A DNA stretch of 64,000 nt from Clostridiales bacterium (lineage in GTDB: Bacteria; Bacillota; Clostridia; Oscillospirales; Oscillospiraceae). Numbering within the stretch: the stretch's first letter is position 1; each line of letters starts with the position of its first letter. The stretch lies in NCBI GenBank assembly GCA_004558115.1, contig SFDT01000001.1, forward strand, positions 27,907-91,906, in the 5' to 3' direction. The notes beneath the pieces are model-generated. The model made no database searches. It had not been told where the DNA came from and worked only from the letters and a program-made list of their open reading frames with translations. This document shows, piece after piece, positions 1 to 7,129 of the stretch. The position numbers and the translations under genes are program-made.

Positions 1-44
1 GTTTGTGCATATTGCTTAATCACCCATGATTTTGTCCGCCTCTG

Positions 45-85
45 TAAAACAGTCCGCCGGGAAACATTTTCCCGGCGGACTGTCA
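45..85 (-). terminator. terminator of the GntR gene
   Basis: Perfect 11-bp inverted repeat (51-61 with 71-81, 9-nt loop) just beyond the stop codon of the GntR gene. On the minus strand it is followed by a short T tract. Confidence 0.7.
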
Positions 86-102
86 AAAAGGCAAAAAGAC
101 TG

Positions 103-786
103 TTACGCTTGTAAAGTGTTGATCAAATGGCGGATATGAATGCTCATGGCGTGGCGGGCGCCGGCCTCATCCCGCTGCAGCAGAAATTCCAAAATGACCC
201 GGTTGTCCCCCAGGGCCGTTTCCAGCATCTGCTGGCGGTTCCCGGTGATCTGCATGATCTCGTTGACGGCGCTGTTGATGATGGGATACAGGTGGCGCAT
301 ATATTCATTGTGGGACGCCTTGATGATGGCCCAGTGGAATTCCTGGTCCGCCAGCGGCCAGTCGCCGTCTTCCGCGGCGATGCGCTCCACCCGCTCCGCC
401 TTTTTCCGGATCATATCCAGCTCCTCGTCACTGGCCCGCTGGCAGGCCAGTGCCACAGTAGCGGGCTCAAAAATGAGGCGCATCTCAAACAGGTCCTTGG
501 CCCGCACCCGGGAGCGCAGGCCCGCCAGGGCCGTCAGGTCCAGGCCGCCCACCGGCAGCTCCTCCGCCACGAAGGTCCCCCGGCCCCGCCGGATCTCCAG
601 AATGCCCTGTGCAACCAGGAAGGAAATGGCCTCCCGCAGGGTAGTGCGGCTGACCTGCAATTCCTCGCTGAGCTCATTTTCATTTGGCAGCTTGCTGCCG
701 GGGGCATAACGCCCCTCGTCCACGATCATCTCATACAGGCGGTCAGAGGTCCGCTCTGACAGCTTGACTTTTTTTGTCTCTCCCAT
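103..786 (-). CDS. GntR/FadR-family (FCD) transcriptional regulator
   Basis: A 227-residue DNA-binding regulator. The N-terminal winged helix-turn-helix (about residues 10-77) carries the GntR hallmark region ELQVSRTTLREAISFLVAQG. The rest (about 95-220) is an all-helical FCD ligand-binding domain with the typical metal/carboxylate ligand pattern (FHWAIIKASHN). ATG at 784-786 follows a GGAGGG ribosome site. It is divergent from the ATPase / 2-oxoacid:ferredoxin oxidoreductase operon across a 200-bp region with a promoter in each direction, so it probably controls that operon in response to an organic acid; ligand and target are inferred. FCD regulators commonly sense small carboxylates. Confidence 0.88.
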   Translation of the reverse strand: MGETKKVKLSERTSDRLYEMIVDEGRYAPGSKLPNENELSEELQVSRTTLREAISFLVAQGILEIRRGRGTFVAEELPVGGLDLTALAGLRSRVRAKDLFEMRLIFEPATVALACQRASDEELDMIRKKAERVERIAAEDGDWPLADQEFHWAIIKASHNEYMRHLYPIINSAVNEIMQITGNRQQMLETALGDNRVILEFLLQRDEAGARHAMSIHIRHLINTLQA

Positions 787-857
787 ACAGAACCCTCCGT
801 GTCAGGCTGATACCGGGCTAATGCCTTTCCGGTCCGCATATTTCTGCGTCATAAAAT

Positions 858-886
858 ATTATAATCTTTTTTGTCAGACAGCGCAA
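858..886 (-). promoter_or_regulatory. promoter of the GntR gene
   Basis: Minus strand TTGCGC (886-881), 17-bp spacer, TATAAT (863-858), about 70 bp upstream of the GntR start codon. Confidence 0.6.
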
Positions 887-894
887 GAACCCCC

Positions 895-931
895 TTGACA
901 TCACATTTTGCCAGTAGTACAATGACATCAT
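895..931 (+). promoter_or_regulatory. promoter of the ATPase/oxidoreductase operon with candidate GntR operator
   Basis: TTGACA (895-900), 17-bp spacer, TACAAT (918-923): near-consensus sigma-A promoter. A small palindrome ATGACATCAT (922-931) overlaps the -10 box and start site and could be the operator of the divergent GntR regulator. The promoter is clear; the operator is an inference. Confidence 0.7.
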
Positions 932-985
932 ACAACAAGCAGTAAAATAATACAACTCGATTTTGAATTTGCGAGGTGAACCATC

Positions 986-1666
986 TTGAGGGCAGATGCG
1001 ATCTGCACCCACCGCGTTTCCATCGTCACCGGACACTACGGCACCGGCAAAACGGAATTCGCCGTGAACCTGGCGCTGCAGCTGGCGGCTCTGGACCACA
1101 AGGTCATGGTGGCGGACCTGGATATCGTGAATCCCTATTTCCGGTCCCGGGAGCGGAAGGCCCTGTTCCAGGAGGCGGGCATCCGCCTGATCTCCTCCTC
1201 CCAGGCCTGCTCCGACGCCGATGTGCCCGCCCTGCCGGCGGAGCTTTTGACCATTCTGGAAAACCGGGATATCACCGGTGTGCTGGATATCGGCGGCGAC
1301 CCTGTGGGTGCCCGGGTGCTGGCCCGGTTCAATGACAAGATCATCACGGAGGATTACCAGCTCATCTATGTGCTCAACGCCAACCGCCCGGAGGTCCGTT
1401 CTCCGGAGGCCGCCATCGCCTACCTGCGGGGCATTGAAGCCACCACCAGCCTCACCTGCACAGGCATCGTCAACAACACCCACCTGTGCGGCGAGACCAC
1501 GCCGGAGGAGATCCGCAAGGGCGCCCGGCTGGCGGAGGCCGTCTCACGGGAGACTGGCATCCCTGTTCTCTGCCATGTGGCGGAGAAGCGCTTCGTTCCG
1601 GAATTGTCCGACCTCTCGGAACCTGTTTTTCCGATCACCATACAAATGAAAAAGCCGTGGGAATGA
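986..1666 (+). CDS. P-loop ATPase (ParA/MinD-like NTPase) of the oxidoreductase operon
   Basis: A 226-residue cytoplasmic nucleotide-binding protein. Walker A is GHYGTGKT at residues 16-23, followed by a helix and ADLDIVNPYF at about 42-51, typical of SIMIBI-class ATPases that move or mature partner proteins. It lacks the signature KGG lysine of true ParA/MinD. TTG at 986 is chosen because GAGGTG (973-978) lies at correct spacing and no ATG fits. It is the first gene of the operon with the 2-oxoacid:ferredoxin oxidoreductase subunits, suggesting a role in their assembly or Fe-S maturation; that role is inferred from position only. Confidence 0.75.
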   Translation: MRADAICTHRVSIVTGHYGTGKTEFAVNLALQLAALDHKVMVADLDIVNPYFRSRERKALFQEAGIRLISSSQACSDADVPALPAELLTILENRDITGVLDIGGDPVGARVLARFNDKIITEDYQLIYVLNANRPEVRSPEAAIAYLRGIEATTSLTCTGIVNNTHLCGETTPEEIRKGARLAEAVSRETGIPVLCHVAEKRFVPELSDLSEPVFPITIQMKKPWE

Positions 1667-1701
1667 GCCACGAACCTGGAAAGAAGGAGGAGTTATCCAA
1701 T

Positions 1702-1914
1702 ATGACCGCAAAAGTAACGTTCAACTCCGACCGCTGCAAGGGCTGTGAACTGTGCGTTTCCGTTTGCCCCAAGCACATCGTTGCCATTGACAGCACGGTC
1801 ATCAACCGCAAGGGCTATCATCCCGCCACCGTGACAGACATCAGCCAGTGCATCGCCTGTGCCAGCTGCGCGAAGATTTGCCCGGATTCCATCATCACCG
1901 TGGAAAAATTCTGA
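1702..1914 (+). CDS. 2-oxoacid:ferredoxin oxidoreductase delta subunit (2[4Fe-4S] ferredoxin)
   Basis: A 70-residue ferredoxin-like subunit. Two CxxCxxCxxxCP clusters are visible: Cys12, 15, 18, 22 and Cys50, 53, 56, 60, enough for two [4Fe-4S] centres. It would carry electrons from the TPP-bound catalytic subunits to ferredoxin. ATG at 1702 is preceded by AAGGAGG (1684-1690); a longer in-frame reading upstream overlaps the ATPase gene and is not credible. It lies 18 bp before the alpha subunit, in the order delta-alpha-beta-gamma seen in VOR/KOR-type enzymes. Confidence 0.9.
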   Translation: MTAKVTFNSDRCKGCELCVSVCPKHIVAIDSTVINRKGYHPATVTDISQCIACASCAKICPDSIITVEKF

Positions 1915-1932
1915 AAAAGGAGGTCATCAACC

Positions 1933-3003
1933 GTGGAAAAGGAACTTTGGAAAGGTAATGAAGCCATCGCGGAGGCCGCTATCCGCGCCGGCTGCGACTG
2001 CTTCTTCGGTTATCCCATCACCCCGCAGAGCGAGGTGCCCGAGTATTTGTCCCTGCATATGCCCCAGCACGGCAAGGTCTTTGTCCAGGCCGAGTCCGAG
2101 TTGGCTGCCATCAACATGGTCTACGGTGCCGCCGGCTCCGGTATGCGCGCCATGACCTCCTCTTCCTCTCCCGGCATCAGCCTGAAGCAGGAGGGCATCA
2201 CTTACATCGCCGCCGCCGAGCTGCCCTGCGTCATCGTCAACTGCATGCGCGGCGGCCCCGGCCTCGGCACCATTCAGCCCGGTCAGGGCGATTATTTCCA
2301 GGCCACCCGCGGCGGCGGCAACGGCGACTACCGCACCGTCGTTCTGGCGCCCTCCAACATTCAGGAGGCCGTGGACTTCGTGCAGGAGGCTTTCGACATC
2401 GCCGACTGCTACCGCAACCCCACCATGGTGGTCTGCGACGGCCTCATCGGCCAGATGATGGAGCCCATCGAGTGGCGGGACATCCCCAAGCGGGACCTGC
2501 CTCCCAAGGACTGGGCCACCACCGGCAAGCACGGCCGTGACCACACCAACGTTGTCAACTCTCTGTACATGGACCCCGAGGAGTGCGACGATCACAACGC
2601 TGACCTGGAAGCCAAGTACAAGCTGATGGCCGAAAAGGAAGTCCGCTGGGATATGAAGGACTGCGAGGACGCCGAGCTGGTCATCACCGCTTACGGCACC
2701 CCCGCCCGTATCGCCCTCAGCGCACTGGAGGCTCTGCGGGCCAAAGGCATCAAGGCCGGCCTGTTCCGCCCCATCACCCTGTGGCCCTATCCCGAGAAGG
2801 CGCTGCACGACCTGGCCGGTCAGGACCATGTCAAGGCGATCCTGGACGTGGAAATGAGCGCCGGCGGTCAGATGATCGACGATGTCCGCCTGGCCGTGGA
2901 AGGCCAGAAGCCCATCTCCTACCTGGGCCACGCCGGCGGCGTGATGCCCACCATTGAGGAAATCGTGGAATCGGCCAAAAAGGCCCTGAAGGAGGCTAAG
3001 TAA
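1933..3003 (+). CDS. 2-oxoacid:ferredoxin oxidoreductase alpha subunit (VorB/KorA-like)
   Basis: A 356-residue subunit of an oxygen-sensitive enzyme that oxidatively decarboxylates a 2-oxoacid to acyl-CoA with ferredoxin reduction. Recognisable are FFGYPITPQSE near residue 27, the central region MRGGPGLGTIQPGQGDY and the C-terminal transketolase-like domain. It resembles proteins annotated as VorB (3-methyl-2-oxobutanoate:ferredoxin oxidoreductase). GTG at 1933 follows AAAGGAGG. The substrate (2-oxoisovalerate or other branched 2-oxoacid versus 2-oxoglutarate) cannot be settled from sequence, but the adjacent branched-chain aminotransferase would supply branched 2-oxoacids. Confidence 0.9.
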   Translation: MEKELWKGNEAIAEAAIRAGCDCFFGYPITPQSEVPEYLSLHMPQHGKVFVQAESELAAINMVYGAAGSGMRAMTSSSSPGISLKQEGITYIAAAELPCVIVNCMRGGPGLGTIQPGQGDYFQATRGGGNGDYRTVVLAPSNIQEAVDFVQEAFDIADCYRNPTMVVCDGLIGQMMEPIEWRDIPKRDLPPKDWATTGKHGRDHTNVVNSLYMDPEECDDHNADLEAKYKLMAEKEVRWDMKDCEDAELVITAYGTPARIALSALEALRAKGIKAGLFRPITLWPYPEKALHDLAGQDHVKAILDVEMSAGGQMIDDVRLAVEGQKPISYLGHAGGVMPTIEEIVESAKKALKEAK

Positions 3004-3004
3004 T

Positions 3005-3754
3005 ATGGCAATCGTATATCAGAAGTCCAAGGGCCTGACGGATGCCGAACTCCATTACTGCCCTGGCTGCAACCACGGCATCGTACATAAGCTGATCGCA
3101 GAGGTCCTGGAAGAAATGGGCCTGCTGGATGAGGCCATCGGCGTTTGCCCCGTGGGCTGCTCCGTCTTCGCCTACAAGTATTTCAACTGCGACATGCAGG
3201 AGGCCGCTCACGGCCGTGCTCCCGCCGTGGCCACCGGCATCAAGCGCACCCATCCCACCCAGCCTGTGTTCACCTATCAGGGCGACGGCGACTTGGCGTC
3301 CATCGGCGCCGCCGAGATCGTCCACGCCGCCATGCGCGGTGAGAAGTTCACCACCATTTTCATCAACAACGCCATTTACGGCATGACCGGCGGCCAGATG
3401 GCCCCCACCACCCTGATCGGCCAGAAGGCCACCACCTGCCAGATGGGCCGCACCAAGGAGCAGGCCGGTATGCCCATGCGGGTGTCGGAGCTGCTGTCCA
3501 CGCTGGATGGCTGCGTCTACGCCGAGCGTGTCTGCGTCACCGATATCCCCCACCTGAACAAGGCCAAGAAGGCCATTCGCAAGGCCTTTGAAAAGCAGAT
3601 GGCCGGCGAGGGCTTCACCTTTGTGGAAGTCCTGTCCACCTGCCCCACCAACTGGGGCATGTCTCCTCTGAAGGCCAAGCAGTGGCTGATGGACAACATG
3701 GTTCCCTATTATCCCCTGGGTGTCATCAAGGAAACCAGCGCGGAGGTGAAGTAA
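3005..3754 (+). CDS. 2-oxoacid:ferredoxin oxidoreductase beta subunit (TPP-binding)
   Basis: The 249-residue TPP-binding subunit. YCPGCNHG near residue 19 and the GDGD...NNAIYGMTGGQMAPTT stretch (about residues 95-140) form the diphosphate/Mg2+ binding site. The gene starts one base after the alpha subunit stop, so translation is probably coupled. It works as a heterotetramer with the delta, alpha and gamma products. Length and motifs match the KorB/VorA family. Confidence 0.92.
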   Translation: MAIVYQKSKGLTDAELHYCPGCNHGIVHKLIAEVLEEMGLLDEAIGVCPVGCSVFAYKYFNCDMQEAAHGRAPAVATGIKRTHPTQPVFTYQGDGDLASIGAAEIVHAAMRGEKFTTIFINNAIYGMTGGQMAPTTLIGQKATTCQMGRTKEQAGMPMRVSELLSTLDGCVYAERVCVTDIPHLNKAKKAIRKAFEKQMAGEGFTFVEVLSTCPTNWGMSPLKAKQWLMDNMVPYYPLGVIKETSAEVK

Positions 3755-3755
3755 G

Positions 3756-4292
3756 ATGAAAAAAGAGATCATCATTTCCGGTTTCGGCGGCCAGGGCGGT
3801 CTGGCCATCGGCAAAAACCTGGCGGAGGCCGGCATGGACGAGGGCCTGAACGTCACCTGGGCTCCTTCTTACGGTCCTGAGATGCGCGGCGGCACCGCCA
3901 ACTGCTCCGTGGTCCTGTCCGACAAGCCGGTGGGTTCCCCCGTGTTCGCCCACCCCACGGAGCTCATCGCCCTGAACGAGCCCTCTTTGATGAAGTTTGA
4001 GGAGGGCGTCCTCCCCGGCGGCACCGTGTTCGTCAACTGCGACGTGGTCACTGACAAGGTCCAGCGTCCGGACCTGACTGCTTATTACATTCCCTGCTCC
4101 AAGATCGCTGACGAGGTGGGCAACGCCAAGGTCAGCAACATGGTCATGCTGGGCGCCTATGTGGCGGCCACCAAGGTCCTTAAGCCCGAGACCATCGAGA
4201 AAATGATCCAGGAGATGTTTGCCGGTCCCAAGGCCAAGTTCATTCCCCTGAACATCGAGGCCTTCCACCGGGGCATGGCCTGCATCCAGTAA
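3756..4292 (+). CDS. 2-oxoacid:ferredoxin oxidoreductase gamma subunit
   Basis: The 178-residue gamma subunit of the same complex, with the family signature SGFGGQGGLAIGKNLAEAG at the N-terminus and SYGPEMRGGTANCSVV after it. It starts one base after the beta subunit stop and closes the operon; a strong hairpin follows at 4324-4352. All four subunits required for the CoA-dependent enzyme are present and intact. Confidence 0.92.
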   Translation: MKKEIIISGFGGQGGLAIGKNLAEAGMDEGLNVTWAPSYGPEMRGGTANCSVVLSDKPVGSPVFAHPTELIALNEPSLMKFEEGVLPGGTVFVNCDVVTDKVQRPDLTAYYIPCSKIADEVGNAKVSNMVMLGAYVAATKVLKPETIEKMIQEMFAGPKAKFIPLNIEAFHRGMACIQ

Positions 4293-4323
4293 ACCATTTT
4301 CCTCCCGCTCTTACCAAAGCACA

Positions 4324-4373
4324 CTGGCCCGGCGAAATAATCGCCGGGCCAGCGATGTATTCCCTCCTTTTTT
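4324..4373 (+). terminator. hairpin at the end of the oxidoreductase operon
   Basis: Perfect 12-bp inverted repeat 4324-4335 / 4341-4352. The T tract is about 16 nt further on, so it may be a processed or weak terminator. Confidence 0.55.
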
Positions 4374-4397
4374 CAGTCTTTCTGTGCATTTTGACCA

Positions 4398-4426
4398 TTG
4401 ACTTTATTCCTTCAACAGCGTATAAA
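4398..4426 (+). promoter_or_regulatory. promoter of the T-box leader / ilvE
   Basis: TTGACT (4398-4403), 17-bp spacer, TATAAA (4421-4426), placing the transcript start near 4433, just before T-box Stem I. Confidence 0.75.
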
Positions 4427-4457
4427 GGTAATAGTTATAATCAGTTATAATATATGC

Positions 4458-4711
4458 GATGAACGGGACAGGTCCTGGGTACACGCTCTTTCAGAGAGCT
4501 GCCGGTCGGTGCGAGGCAGCAGGAGCCGCCGCAGGGTGTCACCCGGGAGCAGTCCGCAGAACGGGATCTTCCCTTGTATACGGACCGGACGCCCTCCGAT
4601 ATCGGGGCATTTGAGCGGCCGCCGTTTCCGGCGGCAATGAGAGTGGTACCACGGAAGTGTGACTTTCGCCTCTCCTGTATGACAGGCAGGATTGCGCGAA
4701 GGTCTTTTTTT
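4458..4711 (+). promoter_or_regulatory. T-box leader (tRNA-sensing attenuator) of ilvE
   Basis: Stem I has the conserved distal elements AGAGAGC (4493-4499) and GGTGCGAG (4508-4515). The antiterminator is GAGAG (4639-4643), bulge TGGTACCA (4644-4651), CGGAAG (4652-4657), closing on CTTTCG (4663-4668) and CTCTC (4670-4674). The competing terminator pairs 4661-4669 with 4696-4704 and is followed by seven T residues (4705-4711), so the two folds exclude each other. The bulge TGGT would pair with a tRNA end ACCA, i.e. discriminator base A, consistent with Ile, Leu, Val or Ala tRNAs. The specifier codon is not obvious. Uncharged tRNA should switch on the aminotransferase. Confidence 0.88.
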
Positions 4712-4747
4712 ATAGCTTCAAACCAAAAGTAAGGGAGAGTTTTTGAA

Positions 4748-5824
4748 ATGTTGGATATCAAGATCACGAAAGCCGCGACCCTCAAGGCCAAGCCTGCCGA
4801 CGAGACCAAGCTGGGCTTCGGTAAGATTTTCACCGATCATATGTTCCTGATGGAATATACCCGCGGCCAGGGCTGGCACGATGCGCGCATCGTCCCCTAC
4901 GCCCCCTTTGTTCTGGACCCTGCCTGCGTGGTGTTCCACTATGCCCAGGAGATCTTTGAGGGCATGAAGGCCTACCGCGCCGTGGACGGCACCATCCAGC
5001 TGTTCCGCCCCGACTGCAACGCCCAGCGCATGCAGGATTCCTGCGACCGCCTGTGCATCCCCACCATCCCCGTGGAGGATTATATCCAGGCTGTGAAGGC
5101 CCTGGTGGAAGTGGAGAAGGACTGGGTCCCCCACACCGAAGGCGCCTCTTTGTACATCCGTCCCTTCATCTTTGCCACTGACGTGGGCCTGGGCGTTCAC
5201 GCCAGCCCCACCTATACCTTCTGCATCATCGTCTCCCCCTCCGGCGCCTATTATGCCGAGGGCATCAACCCCGTCCGCATCTACGTGGAAGACGAGTATG
5301 TCCGTGCCGCTCCCGGCCTGACCGGCTTCACCAAATGCGGCGGCAACTACGCCGCCTCCATCAAGGCCGGCGAGGTCGCCGAGGAGAAGGGCTTTGCCCA
5401 GGTCCTGTGGCTGGACGGCGTGGAGAAGAAGTACGTGGAAGAAGTCGGCAGCATGAACATCATGTTCAAGATCAACGGCAAGATCTATACCGCTCCCTGC
5501 GAGGGCACCGTGCTGCCCGGCGTCACCCGCCGCAGCTGCATCGAGCTGCTGCGCGACTGGGGCTATGAGGTCGAGGAGAAGCATGTGGCCATCGCCGACA
5601 TCATGCAGGCCGGCCATGACGGCACTCTGGAAGAGGTCTTCGGCACCGGCACCGCCGCCGTGGTCTCTCCCGTCAAGGAGTTGGACTGGAAGGGCGACAA
5701 AGTCTTCATCTGCGACGGCAAGATCGGCCCCCTGACCCAGAAGCTGTACGATACCATGACCGGTATGCAGTGGGGCAAGATCCCCGATGACAAGGGCTGG
5801 ATCGTTCCCGTCTGCAAGGGCTGA
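4748..5824 (+). CDS. ilvE: branched-chain amino acid aminotransferase
   Basis: A 358-residue fold-type IV PLP enzyme exchanging the amino group between Leu/Ile/Val and 2-oxoglutarate. Typical stretches are EIFEGMKAYR near residue 74, FTKCGGNYAAS (the lysine-containing PLP region around 200), EEVGSMNIMF and GTVLPGVTRRSCIELL. Length fits the 340-360 residue IlvE group. ATG at 4748 follows AGGGAGAG at normal spacing. It is monocistronic: T-box upstream, perfect terminator downstream. It neighbours a 2-oxoacid:ferredoxin oxidoreductase, giving a plausible link to branched-chain amino acid fermentation or synthesis. Confidence 0.93.
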   Translation: MLDIKITKAATLKAKPADETKLGFGKIFTDHMFLMEYTRGQGWHDARIVPYAPFVLDPACVVFHYAQEIFEGMKAYRAVDGTIQLFRPDCNAQRMQDSCDRLCIPTIPVEDYIQAVKALVEVEKDWVPHTEGASLYIRPFIFATDVGLGVHASPTYTFCIIVSPSGAYYAEGINPVRIYVEDEYVRAAPGLTGFTKCGGNYAASIKAGEVAEEKGFAQVLWLDGVEKKYVEEVGSMNIMFKINGKIYTAPCEGTVLPGVTRRSCIELLRDWGYEVEEKHVAIADIMQAGHDGTLEEVFGTGTAAVVSPVKELDWKGDKVFICDGKIGPLTQKLYDTMTGMQWGKIPDDKGWIVPVCKG

Positions 5825-5848
5825 GCTTCCAGGTGATACATTTAATAT

Positions 5849-5878
5849 AAAAGGAGGAGCGTTCGCTCCTCCTTTTTA
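5849..5878 (+). terminator. terminator of ilvE
   Basis: Perfect 10-bp hairpin 5851-5860 / 5865-5874 with GTTC loop and T tract. It can also serve the converging acetyltransferase gene. Confidence 0.9.
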
Positions 5879-5883
5879 TCATG

Positions 5884-6456
5884 TTATGCGTTTGCCGCCT
5901 CCAGGACCCGCAGCACCTGCTCCTGCGGCATCTCCCGCAAAGGCCGCAGCGGCGCCGGAGCCTCGTCATACATTCCGATGGCCTTTTCAAACCAGGCCAC
6001 ATCCCGCCAGGCGCCGTCCTTGTACCCGGTGCTTTTTTGAACGCCCATGAGGTGGAAGCCCATGGCCCGGTGCAATCCCTCGCTGGCCGGGTTGGGCACG
6101 GTGACCAGGGCATAGACCGTTCGGACACCCTGGAGCCGCAGCAGCTCCATCAGGGCGCCGTACAGCCGGCGGCCCACGCCCCTCCCCCGGACCTCCCGGT
6201 CCAGGTATATGGACAGCTCCGCGTTCCACTGGTAGGCCGCCCGCTCCGCCTGGCGGTGGGCGTAGGCATAGCCGATGATGCGCCCATTCTCCCGGCAGAC
6301 CAGATACGGGTAGCAGGCGGAAATGTTCCGGATACGCTCCGTGAACTCCTCCTCCGCCGGCGGCGCGCATTCAAAGGTAATGGGCGTTTCCATATACTGG
6401 CTGTAAATGGCCAGCAGCTCTCCCGCGTCCTGCAAGGCTGCGAATCCGATCTCCAT
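5884..6456 (-). CDS. GNAT-family N-acetyltransferase (phosphinothricin acetyltransferase-like)
   Basis: A 190-residue acetyl-CoA-dependent acyltransferase. The GNAT acetyl-CoA loop appears as REVRGRGVGRRLYGALMEL, preceded by the beta4 strand WNAELSIYLD; the N-terminal IYSQYMETPITFE resembles the PAT/Bar subfamily. The start at 6454-6456 has a GGGAGGAAAC ribosome site; a longer reading upstream would run through the terminator hairpin of the next gene and is rejected. The substrate is unknown; PAT-like proteins acetylate small amines such as methionine derivatives. Confidence 0.85.
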   Translation of the reverse strand: MEIGFAALQDAGELLAIYSQYMETPITFECAPPAEEEFTERIRNISACYPYLVCRENGRIIGYAYAHRQAERAAYQWNAELSIYLDREVRGRGVGRRLYGALMELLRLQGVRTVYALVTVPNPASEGLHRAMGFHLMGVQKSTGYKDGAWRDVAWFEKAIGMYDEAPAPLRPLREMPQEQVLRVLEAANA

Positions 6457-6476
6457 ATCAGTTTCCTCCCAAGTCA

Positions 6477-6516
6477 AAAGCAGCAGGGACGCACAGCCTT
6501 GTACGTCCCTGCTGCT
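6477..6516 (-). terminator. terminator of the zinc-ribbon membrane protein gene
   Basis: Perfect 13-bp inverted repeat 6479-6491 / 6504-6516 with a T-rich end on the minus strand. It overlaps the stop codon at 6516-6518. Confidence 0.8.
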
Positions 6517-6947
6517 CAGGTTTTCGCTTGGATCTGCGCGCCGCACTTAGGGCAGGTGATGATGATCTTCCCCTTGCCCACCGGCACCCGGCAGATGGTC
6601 TTGCACTGCTTGCAGGTAAAGTATTTGTGGTCCTTGTCGGCATGGCGGGCCTTGGCTCCCTGGCTCCGGTTTTTCATGCCCCACATCCAGTTCAGATATT
6701 TGGTGTTCTCTCCCTGCCGCTTATAGAGCTTCTTGGAAAACATGCGGAAGAAGATGAGGACCATCAGCGGCCACAGCAGCAGCTCACAGATCCGGGCCCC
6801 CACGCCCAGCTTCGCCAGGGAACACACCATCTGCACAATAAAAATGCCCAGATACACCCGCAGCAGCGCCACATTCAGCTGGTCCATGCCATTTCGGCCG
6901 TACATGAACCGTGCAAAAGCATTGCCGACCTTGCGGAAAACTCCCAT
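6516..6947 (-). CDS. small membrane protein with C-terminal zinc ribbon
   Basis: A 143-residue protein of unknown function. Two hydrophobic segments (about 24-46 and 52-68) suggest a membrane hairpin, followed by a basic linker and a C-terminal CKQC...CPKC zinc ribbon (about residues 112-135). Both ends of the ribbon are probably cytoplasmic. ATG at 6945-6947 has an AAGGAG ribosome site. It stands alone between the GNAT gene and htpG. Zinc ribbons on membrane anchors occur in assorted uncharacterised Firmicute proteins; no role is assigned. Confidence 0.7.
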   Translation of the reverse strand: MGVFRKVGNAFARFMYGRNGMDQLNVALLRVYLGIFIVQMVCSLAKLGVGARICELLLWPLMVLIFFRMFSKKLYKRQGENTKYLNWMWGMKNRSQGAKARHADKDHKYFTCKQCKTICRVPVGKGKIIITCPKCGAQIQAKT

Positions 6948-7081
6948 AACACAGGACTCCTTTTCCGGCGCGGAGGGGCGCCGGTCAATTTTTCTCTTAT
7001 TTTACTCTTGTTCCTTACCGCAGACAACCAATTTGCCCCGAAATTTACAAATTGGTCATTTATTTGTTTTGTTCAACGTGA

Positions 7082-7087
7082 TATACT
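7082..7087 (+). promoter_or_regulatory. -10 element upstream of htpG
   Basis: TATACT at 7082-7087 in an AT-rich stretch (7010-7120) that contrasts with the GC-rich surroundings. The -35 box is weak and I see no CIRCE or CtsR heat-shock operator. Confidence 0.4.
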
Positions 7088-7129
7088 CAAGCCATTGTGA
7101 AAAAATAAATATAAGGAAGTGCATTTCAC

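Noticed and set aside
7010..7129. Heat-shock operator (CIRCE or CtsR) before htpG
   Set aside because: I looked for TTAGCACTC-N9-GAGTGCTAA and GGTCAAANANNGGTCAAA patterns and saw none; only a -10 box is supported.
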